In this document: in pieces, positions 7,863 to 16,623 of the stretch
How the letters are laid out: the number at the start of each line of letters is the position of its first letter
Numbering within the stretch: the stretch's first letter is position 1
Source of the DNA: Dyella_D sp052115385
Lineage (GTDB): Bacteria > Pseudomonadota > Gammaproteobacteria > Xanthomonadales > Rhodanobacteraceae
Reading direction: 5' to 3'
Length of the DNA: 64,000 bases
Assembly: GCF_052115385.1 (NCBI RefSeq)
Contig: NZ_JBFRGP010000006.1
Coordinates: forward strand, 124,001 to 188,000
Translations under genes and position numbers: made by a program
The notes under the pieces: model-generated
What the model was told of the DNA's origin: nothing
Databases searched by the model: none
Seen by the model: only the letters and a program-made list of their open reading frames with translations

Positions 7863-9736
7863 ACGCCGCCGCGAAGACCCCCGAGCTGATCCTGCACCAC
7901 GGCCTGATCACCACGCTGGACCGCACCCGCCCCACCGCCAGCGCGGTGGCGATTGCCGACGGCCGCTTTGTCGCGGTCGGCGGCGACGCCGAGGTGATGG
8001 CGCTGGCCGGTCCGGCCACGCGGGTGATCGACCTGCACGGTCGCCGCGTGTTGCCTGGCCTGATCGACAACCACCTGCACATCATCCGCGGCGGCCTGAA
8101 CTACAACCTGGAGCTGCGCTGGGACGGCGTGCGCTCGCTGGCCGATGCGATGGCGATGCTCAAGGCACAGGTCGCCATCACGCCGCCGCCGCAGTGGGTA
8201 CGCGTGGTCGGCGGTTTCACCGAACACCAGTTCGCCGAGAAGCGCCTGCCGACCATCGACGAACTCAATGCGGTGGCGCCGGATACACCGGTATTCCTGC
8301 TGCATCTGTACGACCGCGCCTTGCTCAACGCCGCCGCGCTGCGCGCTGTCGGCTACACGCGCGATACGCCGGAGCCGCCGGGCGGCCAGATGGTGCGCGA
8401 CAGCGACGGCAACCCCACCGGCCTGCTGCTGGCCAAGCCGAATGCGGCGATCCTCTATGCCACGCTGGGCAAGGGCCCGAAGCTGCCGCTCGACTACCAG
8501 CTCAATTCCACGCGCCACTTCATGCGCGAGTTGAATCGACTGGGCGTCACCGGCGCCATCGATGCCGGCGGCGGTTCGCAGAACTACCCTGACGACTATG
8601 CGGTGATCCAGCAGCTGGCCGACGATGGACAGCTCACCATTCGCCTGGCGTACAACCTGTTCACGCAGAAGCCCAAGGCGGAGAAGGACGACTTCCTCAA
8701 CTGGACGCGCACGTCCAGGTACAAGCAGGGCGACGATTACTTCCGCCATAACGGCGCCGGCGAAATGCTGGTGTTCTCCGCGGCGGATTTCGAAGATTTC
8801 CGCCAGCCGCGTCCGGACATGCCGCCCGAGATGGAAGGTGACCTGGAAGGCGTGGTGCGCATCCTGGCGGAGAACCGCTGGCCATGGCGCATGCACGCCA
8901 CCTATGACGAGACCATCAGCCGCGCGCTGGACGTGTTCGAGCGAGTCAACCAGGATCTTCCGCTGCAAGGCCTGAACTGGTTCTTCGATCACGCCGAAAC
9001 CATTTCCGACGAATCGATCGACCGCATCGCGGCGCTGGGCGGTGGCATCGCCGTGCAGCACCGCATGGCTTACCAAGGCGAATACTTCGTCGAGCGCTAT
9101 GGCCCTGGCGCCGCCGAAGCCACACCGCCGGTGGCGCGCATGCTGGAGAAGGGCGTGCGCGTTTCCGCCGGCACCGATGCCACCCGCGTGGCCTCGTACA
9201 ACCCATGGGTATCGCTGGCGTGGCTGATCACCGGCCGCACCGTGGGTGGCCTGCGCCTGTATCCGCAGCGCAACTGCCTGGATCGCGAAACCGCGCTGCG
9301 CATGTGGACCGAGTACGTCACCTGGTTCTCCAACGAGGAAGGCAAGAAGGGCCATATCCAGGTCGGCCAGCTGGCGGACCTGATCGTGCCGGACCGCGAT
9401 TTCTTTGCCTGCGCGGAAAGCGAACTGGCTGACATCACCTCGGAACTAACCATGGTCGGCGGCAAGGTCGTCTATGGCGCCGGCCGCTTTACCGAGCTGG
9501 ATGAAGCAGCGATTCCGGTGGCGATGCCGGACTGGTCGCCGGTGAACCGCTACGGCGGCTACGGCGCGTGGGCGGATCGAGCGCAAGCCCGCGTGGCCGC
9601 ACCGGCGGCCTGCGGCTGTTCGCACGCTTGCGGCGTCCACGGGCATGACCACGCCACCGCCTGGTCCAGCCGCTTGCCGATTGCCGACCTGAAATCGTTC
9701 TGGGGCGCGCTGGGTTGCGCGTGCTGGGCGCTATGA
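7859..9736 (+). CDS. Amidohydrolase family 3 (YtcJ-like) with Cys/His-rich tail
   Basis: A 625-residue metal-dependent amidohydrolase of the YtcJ/Amidohydro_3 type. The first metal site is NHLH (His72, His74), after the small beta-sandwich (DGRFVAVGGDAEVM, VLPGLID). The C-terminal return of the sandwich (QVGQLADLIVPDRDFF) is near residues 500-516. After it comes an unusual tail rich in Cys and His (ACGCSHACGVHGHDH, residues 582-596) that ends in GALGCACWAL. It starts in an ATGA overlap with XapX and ends in one with DoxX. The substrate is unknown. Confidence 0.88.
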   Translation: MNAAAKTPELILHHGLITTLDRTRPTASAVAIADGRFVAVGGDAEVMALAGPATRVIDLHGRRVLPGLIDNHLHIIRGGLNYNLELRWDGVRSLADAMAMLKAQVAITPPPQWVRVVGGFTEHQFAEKRLPTIDELNAVAPDTPVFLLHLYDRALLNAAALRAVGYTRDTPEPPGGQMVRDSDGNPTGLLLAKPNAAILYATLGKGPKLPLDYQLNSTRHFMRELNRLGVTGAIDAGGGSQNYPDDYAVIQQLADDGQLTIRLAYNLFTQKPKAEKDDFLNWTRTSRYKQGDDYFRHNGAGEMLVFSAADFEDFRQPRPDMPPEMEGDLEGVVRILAENRWPWRMHATYDETISRALDVFERVNQDLPLQGLNWFFDHAETISDESIDRIAALGGGIAVQHRMAYQGEYFVERYGPGAAEATPPVARMLEKGVRVSAGTDATRVASYNPWVSLAWLITGRTVGGLRLYPQRNCLDRETALRMWTEYVTWFSNEEGKKGHIQVGQLADLIVPDRDFFACAESELADITSELTMVGGKVVYGAGRFTELDEAAIPVAMPDWSPVNRYGGYGAWADRAQARVAAPAACGCSHACGVHGHDHATAWSSRLPIADLKSFWGALGCACWAL

Positions 9737-10140
9737 ACGCGGCACCCTTCACTGGCTGGAAAGTCGCGCACGCGATCGCGTTGCTGCTGCTGTGCGCCGC
9801 CTATCTGCAGGGCGGCATCGACAAGGCGCTGGACTTCACGGGTGCCCAGGCCGAGATGACGCACTTCGGTTTGTCGCCGCCGGCCTTGTTCGCGGCCTTG
9901 GTGATCGCGCTGGAACTGGGCGCGTCGCTGGCCATCCTCAGCGGCGTGCTGCGCTGGGCTGGTGCACTGGCGCTGGCGGTGTTCACGCTCGGCGCGACCT
10001 TCCTCGCCGCACGTTTCTGGGAACTGCCGCCAGCGCAGCGCATGCCGGCGGCCAACACGTTTTTCGAACACCTGGGCCTGGCCGGCGGCTTCCTGCTGGT
10101 GGCCTGGCACGATTGGCGCGAACGCCGCGCCGCCCGCTGA
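9733..10140 (+). CDS. DoxX-like membrane protein
   Basis: A 135-residue integral membrane protein with four hydrophobic segments, including VAHAIALLLLCAAYLQGGIDK and LFAALVIALELGASLAIL, typical of the DoxX family. The start at 9733 overlaps the amidohydrolase stop in an ATGA, which decides the start. DoxX proteins are linked to redox stress or quinone-related functions in some bacteria, but a biochemical role is not established for this subgroup. Confidence 0.85.
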   Translation: MNAAPFTGWKVAHAIALLLLCAAYLQGGIDKALDFTGAQAEMTHFGLSPPALFAALVIALELGASLAILSGVLRWAGALALAVFTLGATFLAARFWELPPAQRMPAANTFFEHLGLAGGFLLVAWHDWRERRAAR

Positions 10141-10169
10141 CCGCATCATCGACACAAGGAGTTCTTCTC

Positions 10170-11069
10170 ATGCACAAGGCTTCTCTTTTCTCTGTGCTCG
10201 CCCTGTCGCTGGGCCTGCTGGCCGCGCCGGCCGGTGCCCGCGAAACCACGTTGCCATCCGTGGCGGTGGCGCCGCAGTACGACACCACCCACGTGTACGT
10301 CGACCCCGCCGATGTCGATCGCTTCGTGCAGAGCTTCACCGCCACCTTCGGCGGGCAGAGCACCAGGCAGGTAGTGGTGCAGGTGACGCCCACGCCCAGC
10401 CAGACCAGCTCGCAGTTGCTGCAGACGCCGGCCGGCACGGTGTCGCTGTTCGGCTTCCGCACGCCGATCCCGTATCCGTTCGGCGCGGAGCGCACGGGTT
10501 ATCTGGTGAAGGACATGGATGTGGCGATCCGTGCCGCGCGCGCGGCAGGCGCCGACGTGCTGGTGGCGCCGTTTCCCGATCCGATCGGCCGCGACGCCGT
10601 CATCCAGTGGCCCGGCGGCGTGAACATGCAGCTGTATTGGCATACCACTGCGCCGGATTACAAGGCGTTCGGCACGGTGCCGGAGAATCGCGTGTATGTC
10701 TCGCCGGATCGCGCCGATGCGTTCGTGCATGCCTTCCTGGCGTTCTCGCACGGCAAGCTGGTGTCCGACGACAAGCAGGCGCCCGGTGTGGAGATCGGCC
10801 GCGCCAGCGATCACTTCCGCCGCATCCGTATCGAATCGGACTTCGGCAAGATGTCCGTGCAGGTCACCGACGGCCTGTTGCCCTGGCCCTATGGCCGCGA
10901 GATGAGCGGTTATGAAGTGGCCGATCTGGCCGCCACGCTGGCCAAGGCGACGGCCAGCGGCGCGAAGGTGGTGGTCGAGCCGTACGAGGCCGGTGGGCGG
11001 CGGATCGCGATGGTGTCGTTCCCGGGCGGCTATGTCGCCGAGATCCACGCGTCGTCCAAGGGCGGTTGA
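10170..11069 (+). CDS. Exported VOC (glyoxalase-fold) family protein
   Basis: A 299-residue protein with a signal peptide (MHKASLFSVLALSLGLLAAPAGA) and two vicinal-oxygen-chelate-like modules, one around residues 35-155 and one around 170-295. Each includes a YLVKDMDVAIRAARAAGADV or YEVADLAATLAKATASGAKV segment. VOC proteins bind metals and act as isomerases, dioxygenases or resistance proteins; a periplasmic two-module form has no firm function. A GGAG ribosome site lies before ATG 10170. It is 2 bp from the next gene. Confidence 0.8.
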   Translation: MHKASLFSVLALSLGLLAAPAGARETTLPSVAVAPQYDTTHVYVDPADVDRFVQSFTATFGGQSTRQVVVQVTPTPSQTSSQLLQTPAGTVSLFGFRTPIPYPFGAERTGYLVKDMDVAIRAARAAGADVLVAPFPDPIGRDAVIQWPGGVNMQLYWHTTAPDYKAFGTVPENRVYVSPDRADAFVHAFLAFSHGKLVSDDKQAPGVEIGRASDHFRRIRIESDFGKMSVQVTDGLLPWPYGREMSGYEVADLAATLAKATASGAKVVVEPYEAGGRRIAMVSFPGGYVAEIHASSKGG

Positions 11070-11071
11070 GC

Positions 11072-12451
11072 ATGCGTCGGCGGCTGCTGGCGGTTGCGCT
11101 GTTCGCATACGCCAGCACCGTTGCCGCGCAGGAGGCCGGACGGCCGGCCTTCGCCTCGAACCGCTGGCAGGAGGACTGGTCGGCGCTGGCCGATCCGGCA
11201 CGGCGCACCGAACCGGGCGACGGGCTGAAGTACATCGCGCTGGATGAAGGCGATGCGGCCAGCTATCTCTCGCTCGGCGCCAACCTGCGCGAGCGTTTCG
11301 AGCGCAACGATGCAGCCGGTTTCGGCGCGAGCGGTGCACGTGCCGATGGCTATGTGATCCAGCGTGCGCAGGTCCATGCGGACCTGCGCATCGGCAGCCA
11401 CTGGCAGGCGTTCGTGCAACTGGAGGATGCGCGCGCCTATGGCAAGCGCAACCCCATGCCCACGGATCGCAACCCGCTCGACGTGCGGCTGGCCTTTATC
11501 GCCTACGTGCACAGCTTCGACACGGGCACCTTCAAGGCCCGTGCCGGACGGCAGGAATTCGCCTTCGACCTGCAGCGCTTCGTCTCGCTGCGCGATGGCC
11601 CGAATGTGCGGCAGGCCTTCGATGCGGTGTGGGCGGATTGGGAAACCGGGCGCTGGCGCTTCATCGGTTTGCTCAGCCAGCCGGTGCAGTACAAGGACGA
11701 CGCGCATTTCGACGATACGTCCAACCGGCACGTGCGCTTTCATCTGCTGCGGGTCGAGCGGCTGATCGATGGCAAGCACGAGCTGTCTGCCTATGCGGCG
11801 CTGTACCGGCGCGACAACACGCGTTTTATCGACGCCGCTGGACGCGAATCGCGCCAGGTGTTCGACACACGCTACGCCGGCAACGCGAACGGTCTGGATT
11901 GGGATCTGGAAGCGATGGCGCAGCGCGGTTCGGTCGGCGGCAAACGCATCCGTGCATGGGCCATCGGCACGCGCGGCGGCTATACCTTCGCGCAGCTGCC
12001 GTGGACACCGCGCTTCGGCCTGCAACTGGATGCCGCCTCCGGCGACAAGCGCCGTGGCGACGGCACGCTGGGCACCTTCAATCCGCTGTTCCCCAATGGC
12101 TATTACGTCACCTTGGCCGGGTATACCGGCTATGCCAACTTCATCCACCTGAAGCCGTCGATCAGCGTGAAACCCCTGACCGGCCTGTCACTGACTGCCG
12201 CCGTCGGTCTGCAATGGCGCCAGACCACCGGCGATGCGGTGTACACGCAGCCGAACCTGGCGGTGCCGAATACGGCGGGCCATGGCGGCCGCCGCAGCGG
12301 CAGCTATGGCCAGCTGCGCGCCGATTACGCCGTCAATCGCCATGTGGCGACGGCGTTGGAGCTGGTGCGTTTCGAGGTGAGCGACGCGCTTCGCCGCGCA
12401 GGCGGCCGCGACAGCGACTATCTTGGCGCCGAGCTCAAGTTCACCTGGTAA
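11072..12451 (+). CDS. Alginate-export family outer-membrane porin
   Basis: A 459-residue outer-membrane beta-barrel with signal peptide (MRRRLLAVALFAYASTVAAQ). Alternating amphipathic strands such as YLSLGANLRERFE and WQAFVQLEDARAY are typical of the Alginate_exp family (AlgE-like), and it ends in an aromatic-rich strand (LGAELKFTW). In clusters without alginate genes these proteins probably act as general porins. ATG 11072 lies two bases after the VOC stop; a TTG at 11066 is an alternative. It is the likely outer-membrane channel for the LysR/pirin operon's substrate. Confidence 0.85.
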   Translation: MRRRLLAVALFAYASTVAAQEAGRPAFASNRWQEDWSALADPARRTEPGDGLKYIALDEGDAASYLSLGANLRERFERNDAAGFGASGARADGYVIQRAQVHADLRIGSHWQAFVQLEDARAYGKRNPMPTDRNPLDVRLAFIAYVHSFDTGTFKARAGRQEFAFDLQRFVSLRDGPNVRQAFDAVWADWETGRWRFIGLLSQPVQYKDDAHFDDTSNRHVRFHLLRVERLIDGKHELSAYAALYRRDNTRFIDAAGRESRQVFDTRYAGNANGLDWDLEAMAQRGSVGGKRIRAWAIGTRGGYTFAQLPWTPRFGLQLDAASGDKRRGDGTLGTFNPLFPNGYYVTLAGYTGYANFIHLKPSISVKPLTGLSLTAAVGLQWRQTTGDAVYTQPNLAVPNTAGHGGRRSGSYGQLRADYAVNRHVATALELVRFEVSDALRRAGGRDSDYLGAELKFTW

Positions 12452-12477
12452 CCCGTCACCGCACCCCCAGGAACCTC

Positions 12478-13152
12478 ATGAAACTCACCGTCCCCACCCT
12501 GCTGAGCTTCGCCGCCGGCTACACCGACACCGCCGGCTACCTGGCCATGCATGGCCTGTTCACCGCGCACGTCACCGGCAACTTCGTCACCATCGGCGCA
12601 GCCCTGGTGATGGGTGCGACCGGCATCGTCACCAAACTGCTGGCGCTGCCGACGTTCTGCGTGGCGGTGATCCTGGCGCGGCTGCTGCGCTACCGGCTGA
12701 TTGCCGCCGGCAAGCCGGTGTTCCGCACCTTGCTGGCGATCCAGCTCGCCCTGCTGGTGCTGGGTGGCGGGGTGGCGATCTGGCATGGCCATTTCGAACA
12801 TGGCGATGCGCCGGCGGCAATGTTCGCCGGCCTGGTGCTGGTGGCTGGCATGGCGGTGCAGAACGCGGTGCAGCGCGTGCATCTGGGCAGCGCGCCGCCG
12901 ACCACCATGATGACCGGCACCACCACGCAGTTGATGCTCGATGTGGGTGACTTGCTGCATGGCGTGCCGGACGAGCAGCGTGCGGCCGCGCGTGGGCGGA
13001 TGGCACGGATGGGTGGGGCGGTGCTTACATTCGCCGCGGGCTGTGCGATGGCCGCGTTGTTGTATCGCTACGTGGGCATGTGGTGTTTTGCGCTGCCGCC
13101 GGTGTTGGTGTTGGCGGCGTTGTGTCATGGCGATACGGCGGGCGATGCCTGA
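12478..13152 (+). CDS. DUF1275 (YoaK-like) membrane protein
   Basis: A 224-residue membrane protein with about six helices. It has the DUF1275 signatures AAGYTDTAGYL near the N-terminus, FTAHVTGNFVTIGAAL, and GMAVQNAVQRVHLG...TTMMTGTTTQL in the second half. Function is unknown for the family. It starts 26 bp after the porin gene with an AGGAA ribosome site and is the last gene of the run from pirin. A palindromic repeat follows at 13185. Confidence 0.88.
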   Translation: MKLTVPTLLSFAAGYTDTAGYLAMHGLFTAHVTGNFVTIGAALVMGATGIVTKLLALPTFCVAVILARLLRYRLIAAGKPVFRTLLAIQLALLVLGGGVAIWHGHFEHGDAPAAMFAGLVLVAGMAVQNAVQRVHLGSAPPTTMMTGTTTQLMLDVGDLLHGVPDEQRAAARGRMARMGGAVLTFAAGCAMAALLYRYVGMWCFALPPVLVLAALCHGDTAGDA

Positions 13153-13184
13153 GCGCCTGTCATCGCACCACACATGCCATCGAC

Positions 13185-13277
13185 GCAGGTTGGGGTGAGC
13201 CGCAGGCGAACCCCAACGTGTGCGACGGCCATGCGCACCGCAGCGTTGGGGTTCGCCTGCGGCTCACCCCAACCTAC
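13185..13277. repeat. GTAG-type inverted repeat (REPIN-like), copy 2
   Basis: Same unit as at 817, but the left end reads GCAG instead of GTAG. It lies between the convergent DUF1275 and Lrp genes, and ends eight bases before the Lrp stop codon, so here it does not provide a stop. Confidence 0.9.
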
Positions 13278-13284
13278 GCCTGCG

Positions 13285-13755
13285 TCATTCTTCCACGGGG
13301 ACCAGCACGCCGCGCTTCAGCGTTCCCAATGCCACGCGCGTCTGGAACCGCCGCACGTTGGCGTTCTCCGCCACCAGCTTCTGCATCAGCGCGTCGTAGT
13401 CCTCAACATCGCGCGCGCTGACCACCAGCACGTAGTCACCTTCGCCGGTGACGTACCACGCCTCTTGAACCGCCGGTTCCAGCGCGATCCATTGCTTCAG
13501 GCTGGCCAGCAGTTCCGGTCGCTCGCGCTCCACTTCCACGTCGACGATCAACGTGAGCGGACGCCCTGCGCGCTTGGCGTCGACGATCGCCACTTCGGCC
13601 ACGATCACGGCTTCCTCGCGCAAGCGTGCGATGCGTCGCTGCACGGCTGACGCGGACAGGCCGATCTCCGCGCCAATCAGCTCGGCCGAGCGGCGCGCAT
13701 CGATCTGCAGGATGGCCAGGATGCGGCGGTCGAACTTATCCAGTGCGGTGGGCAT
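13285..13755 (-). CDS. Lrp/AsnC family transcriptional regulator
   Basis: A 156-residue feast/famine regulator. The N-terminal HTH (DKFDRRILAILQIDARRSAELI, then LSASAVQRRIARLREEAVI) covers about residues 5-50; the C-terminal RAM domain carries VQEAWYVTGEGDYVLVVSA. ATG 13755 has a GAGGTG ribosome site eight bases upstream; the frame stays open to 13857 without domain content. It is divergent from the threonine/serine dehydratase gene, which it probably controls in response to an amino acid. Confidence 0.92.
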   Translation of the reverse strand: MPTALDKFDRRILAILQIDARRSAELIGAEIGLSASAVQRRIARLREEAVIVAEVAIVDAKRAGRPLTLIVDVEVERERPELLASLKQWIALEPAVQEAWYVTGEGDYVLVVSARDVEDYDALMQKLVAENANVRRFQTRVALGTLKRGVLVPVEE

Positions 13756-13874
13756 GGCCGCGTCACCTCGTCGAAGATCAGGGAGAAAACCCGCCGCTCT
13801 CGCAGCGGACGCGGCCCCGCCGCGCGGCGCCACCCTAGCATGGTCAGCCTTCGTCACCGAAGTGAGCGCATCGC

Positions 13875-14828
13875 ATGGCCACCCCGCTGGATCTGGACGG
13901 AGTCTTCGCTGCCCCGTCGCTGATCGACCCCGTCTTCCTGCGCACGCCGATGCGTGTCAGCCCTGCACTCGACACGGCGCTCGGTTGCCGGTTGCTCGCC
14001 AAGGACGAAACCGATAATCCGATAGGCTCGTTCAAGGGGCGCGGTACCGAGCTGTTCGTCGCTACCGCCTTGCATCCCGGGGAGGCCGTTGTGTCCGCTT
14101 CGGCCGGCAATTTCGGGCAAGGGCTGGCGCGTGCTGCCACACGCCGTGGCCATGCCTGCACGGTGTTCGCCGCGGAAGCCGCCAACCCGGCGAAGCTCGA
14201 TGCGATGCGCGCGCTGGGTGCGGATGTACGTCTTGCGGGTGCGGACTTCGATGCGGCAAAAGCGGCGGCGCGCCGGTATGCGGAGGAAATGAAGTTGCGC
14301 TTCGTCGAGGATGGCGCCGAGCCCGCGATTGCCCAGGGCGCCGGCACCATCGCGCTGGAACTGCTCGCCGAGGCCGCGCCGGAGGTGGTGCTGGTGCCGC
14401 TGGGCAACGGTGCGCTGCTCGAAGGCATTGGCTCGGTGCTGCGCGCACGCTTGCCTTCCGCCGAGATCGTGGCGGTGGTGGCGGCGGGCGCGCCGTCGAT
14501 GAAGCTGTCGCTGGAAGCTGGGCGCGCCATCGAAACCGAACGCGCGGATACCATCGCCGACGGCATCGCGGTGCGCGTGCCGATCGCTTCGCGCCTGGCG
14601 CAGTTGCGCCGCTGCTGCGACCGCATCGTTGCGGTGGACGAAGCACAGCTGATGCGTGCGATGCGCCTGCTGCATCGTCATCTGGGCATGGTGGTCGAGC
14701 CGGCGGGCGCCGCTGGCGTGGCGGCCATCCTTGCCGAGCCGAAGCGCTATACCGGCCGCCTTGTCGCCACGGTGCTGTGCGGCAAGAACATCCATCCCTC
14801 GCTACGCCAACCACTGCTCGCCGACTGA
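13875..14828 (+). CDS. PLP-dependent threonine/serine dehydratase
   Basis: A 317-residue fold-type II PLP enzyme. Lys54 in IGSFKGRG is the Schiff-base lysine, SASAGNFGQG is the substrate loop, and PLGNGALLEG is the phosphate-binding loop. It lacks the C-terminal ACT domain of biosynthetic IlvA, so it is more like a catabolic dehydratase converting threonine or serine to the keto acid and ammonia. The divergent Lrp regulator supports an amino-acid role. The GST gene follows after three bases. Confidence 0.9.
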   Translation: MATPLDLDGVFAAPSLIDPVFLRTPMRVSPALDTALGCRLLAKDETDNPIGSFKGRGTELFVATALHPGEAVVSASAGNFGQGLARAATRRGHACTVFAAEAANPAKLDAMRALGADVRLAGADFDAAKAAARRYAEEMKLRFVEDGAEPAIAQGAGTIALELLAEAAPEVVLVPLGNGALLEGIGSVLRARLPSAEIVAVVAAGAPSMKLSLEAGRAIETERADTIADGIAVRVPIASRLAQLRRCCDRIVAVDEAQLMRAMRLLHRHLGMVVEPAGAAGVAAILAEPKRYTGRLVATVLCGKNIHPSLRQPLLAD

Positions 14829-14831
14829 CTT

Positions 14832-15446
14832 ATGAAACTTCTCTATCAGACGCACTCTCCCTACGCGCGCAAGGTTCTCGTCGCCGCCCACGAGATCGGC
14901 CTGGCATCGCGCCTTGAAGTGATTCATCACGAAACCAGTCCCACGCGACGCAACGAGGCGGTGTATGCGGTGAATCCGCTGGGCAAGGTGCCGGTGCTGC
15001 TGCGCGACGATGGCAGCGTGCTGTTCGATTCCAACGTGATCTGCGAGTACCTCGATGGCCTGCACGACGGGCCGAAGTTGATTCCCGCGCAGGCCACGGC
15101 GCACTACGGCGTTCTGCTTATTCAGGCCTTGGCGCAGGGCATTTCCGATGCAGGCATCGCGGCGCGTTGGGATATCGAGCGCAGGCCGGAAGCCTTGCGC
15201 TGGCCCGTGCTGGTCGAGGCCTATCGCGAGAAGATCGCCGCGACCTGCGATTACCTGGAGCGTGAGTTCGACGTCGATGCTGTCGATCTCGGCGCCATCG
15301 CATTGGCCACTGCGCTGAGCTGGATCGAATTCCGCGAGGTGTACGACTTTCGAGTCAGGCGCCCGCGCCTGGCTGCCTGGTACGAACGCTTCGCGCAACG
15401 GCCTTCGATGCGCGCCACCGCATTGAGCGGCGCGACACACGACTGA
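14832..15446 (+). CDS. Glutathione S-transferase family protein
   Basis: A 204-residue GST. The thioredoxin-like N-terminal domain has THSPYARKVLVAAHE with the candidate catalytic Ser9, the cis-proline motif GKVPVL, and DSNVICEYLD. The helical C-terminal domain ends in RPRLAAWYERFAQRPSM. It is probably a cytoplasmic conjugating enzyme of unknown substrate. The three-base gap from the dehydratase and 13-base gap to the next small gene indicate one operon. Confidence 0.92.
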   Translation: MKLLYQTHSPYARKVLVAAHEIGLASRLEVIHHETSPTRRNEAVYAVNPLGKVPVLLRDDGSVLFDSNVICEYLDGLHDGPKLIPAQATAHYGVLLIQALAQGISDAGIAARWDIERRPEALRWPVLVEAYREKIAATCDYLEREFDVDAVDLGAIALATALSWIEFREVYDFRVRRPRLAAWYERFAQRPSMRATALSGATHD

Positions 15447-15459
15447 CTGGAGCCCATCC

Positions 15460-15690
15460 ATGACCTCAGATTCCCGCAAGCCTTCGCTATGGACAGCGCT
15501 GCTGTTCCTGCATGGCTACATCGTCGATCCGCAGCTGGCGCAGGGCCTGGTGGCCGAGGAAGCCACCGAACCGACCGATGCCGCGCCGGTCACCACCGGT
15601 GAAGCCATGCGTCATCTGCTCGAGCACGGTCGCAAGCTTTCGCTGCGCCTTTGTCAGGGTATCGGCAGCGGTCTGGTGCATCTGCAATAG
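15460..15690 (+). CDS. Small hypothetical protein
   Basis: A 76-residue protein I do not recognise. The N-terminal half has a mildly hydrophobic helix (SLWTALLFLHGYIVDPQLAQ) and the rest is hydrophilic, with an amphipathic helix EAMRHLLEHGRKLSLRLCQ. It has no signal peptide. A GGAG ribosome site lies seven bases before the ATG, and it follows the GST stop closely, so it is probably translated. It could be cytoplasmic or membrane-associated. Confidence 0.6.
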   Translation: MTSDSRKPSLWTALLFLHGYIVDPQLAQGLVAEEATEPTDAAPVTTGEAMRHLLEHGRKLSLRLCQGIGSGLVHLQ

Positions 15691-15770
15691 CGCTTGATCG
15701 ACACGCGAATCGCCACCGCTTCTGTGCGACACTCGGCGCCTTCCATCAGCGGCGTAAAGGGGGCGGCGCG

Positions 15771-16067
15771 ATGCAATTCTTTGCTTTGGACCATTTCGCG
15801 GGGCACGTGGGCGAGACCTTCACGGTCGCCCTGGATCACGACGGCAACGCGCCGTTCGCACTGATGGAGGCGCGGCCCTTGCCGGTGCAGGAATACCAGG
15901 GGATGGTGCGTTCGCCGTTCTCGCTGCTGTTCCGCCACGAGGCGGCGATCGTGTTTCCGCAGAAGATCTATCAGATGAAGCACGCCAGCATCGGCGAGTT
16001 CGGCATCTTCCTGGTGCCGATCGCACGCGACCGCACCGGCTTTATCTACCAGGCGCTGTTCAACTGA
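15771..16067 (+). CDS. DUF6916 family protein
   Basis: A 98-residue compact protein. The pattern LDHFAGHVGETFTVALD, then RSPFSLLFRHEAAIVFPQKIYQ and FGIFLVPIARD ending in FN, matches my memory of DUF6916. Function is unknown, but members are often encoded beside MdpB-like tail-collar genes, as here. It converges on the GNAT gene with an 8-bp overlap. A purine-rich AAAGGGGGCGG lies upstream of the ATG as ribosome site. Confidence 0.75.
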   Translation: MQFFALDHFAGHVGETFTVALDHDGNAPFALMEARPLPVQEYQGMVRSPFSLLFRHEAAIVFPQKIYQMKHASIGEFGIFLVPIARDRTGFIYQALFN

Positions 16068-16623
16068 GCTCGATCGCGGCGGCCATCCAGCGCATGCGCA
16101 GATGGCTGCCGATGTCTTCCTCGAGAGCGAAGCCCATGCGCTCGTAGAGCCGGCGCGCGCCGCTGTTGCGGTGCTCGACATGGAGCACGACGCTGGGCAG
16201 GCCGCCATGCTGCGCGGCTTGCTGCACCAGCCTCAAGAGTGCCGATCCGATACCGCGGCCTCGCGTTGCGGACAGCAGCGCGATGTCGATGACGTTGGCT
16301 TCGTGCTCGTTGCAATAAACGTACAGGCGGCCGATCGGCTCGCCGCCATCCTCGATCACCAGGTAATCCGCCGGCTGGTAGTGCGCGGTGTAGTGCTGGT
16401 GCTGCAGCACGAATTGACTGTCGAGAAAGGACTGGCGCACGGCGTCGGGCCATGGCGTGAACGCGAGTTCGGCGGCGCGGATGTCGGCGTAGAGGAGGCG
16501 GAAGAACGGCAGGTCGTCGTTGCGTGCCTCGCGCCAGCTCAGGCCTGGCGGAAGGTCCTTCCCTGTTGCGGGCAGCCAGGCTGCCCGCAACGAGGGAAAG
16601 GTCAGTGCATGGGCCGTGCTCAC
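16060..16623 (-). CDS. GNAT family N-acetyltransferase
   Basis: A 187-residue acetyltransferase. The acetyl-CoA loop is ATRGRGIGSALL at about residues 119-130, and the late strand-helix LHVEHRNSGARRLYERMGF is characteristic of GNATs. The ATG at 16623 overlaps the stop of the upstream tail-collar gene (ATGA), so the two are translationally coupled. The acceptor is unknown; coupling makes the collar proteins or a cofactor of the same pathway attractive candidates. Confidence 0.9.
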   Translation of the reverse strand: MSTAHALTFPSLRAAWLPATGKDLPPGLSWREARNDDLPFFRLLYADIRAAELAFTPWPDAVRQSFLDSQFVLQHQHYTAHYQPADYLVIEDGGEPIGRLYVYCNEHEANVIDIALLSATRGRGIGSALLRLVQQAAQHGGLPSVVLHVEHRNSGARRLYERMGFALEEDIGSHLRMRWMAAAIELS

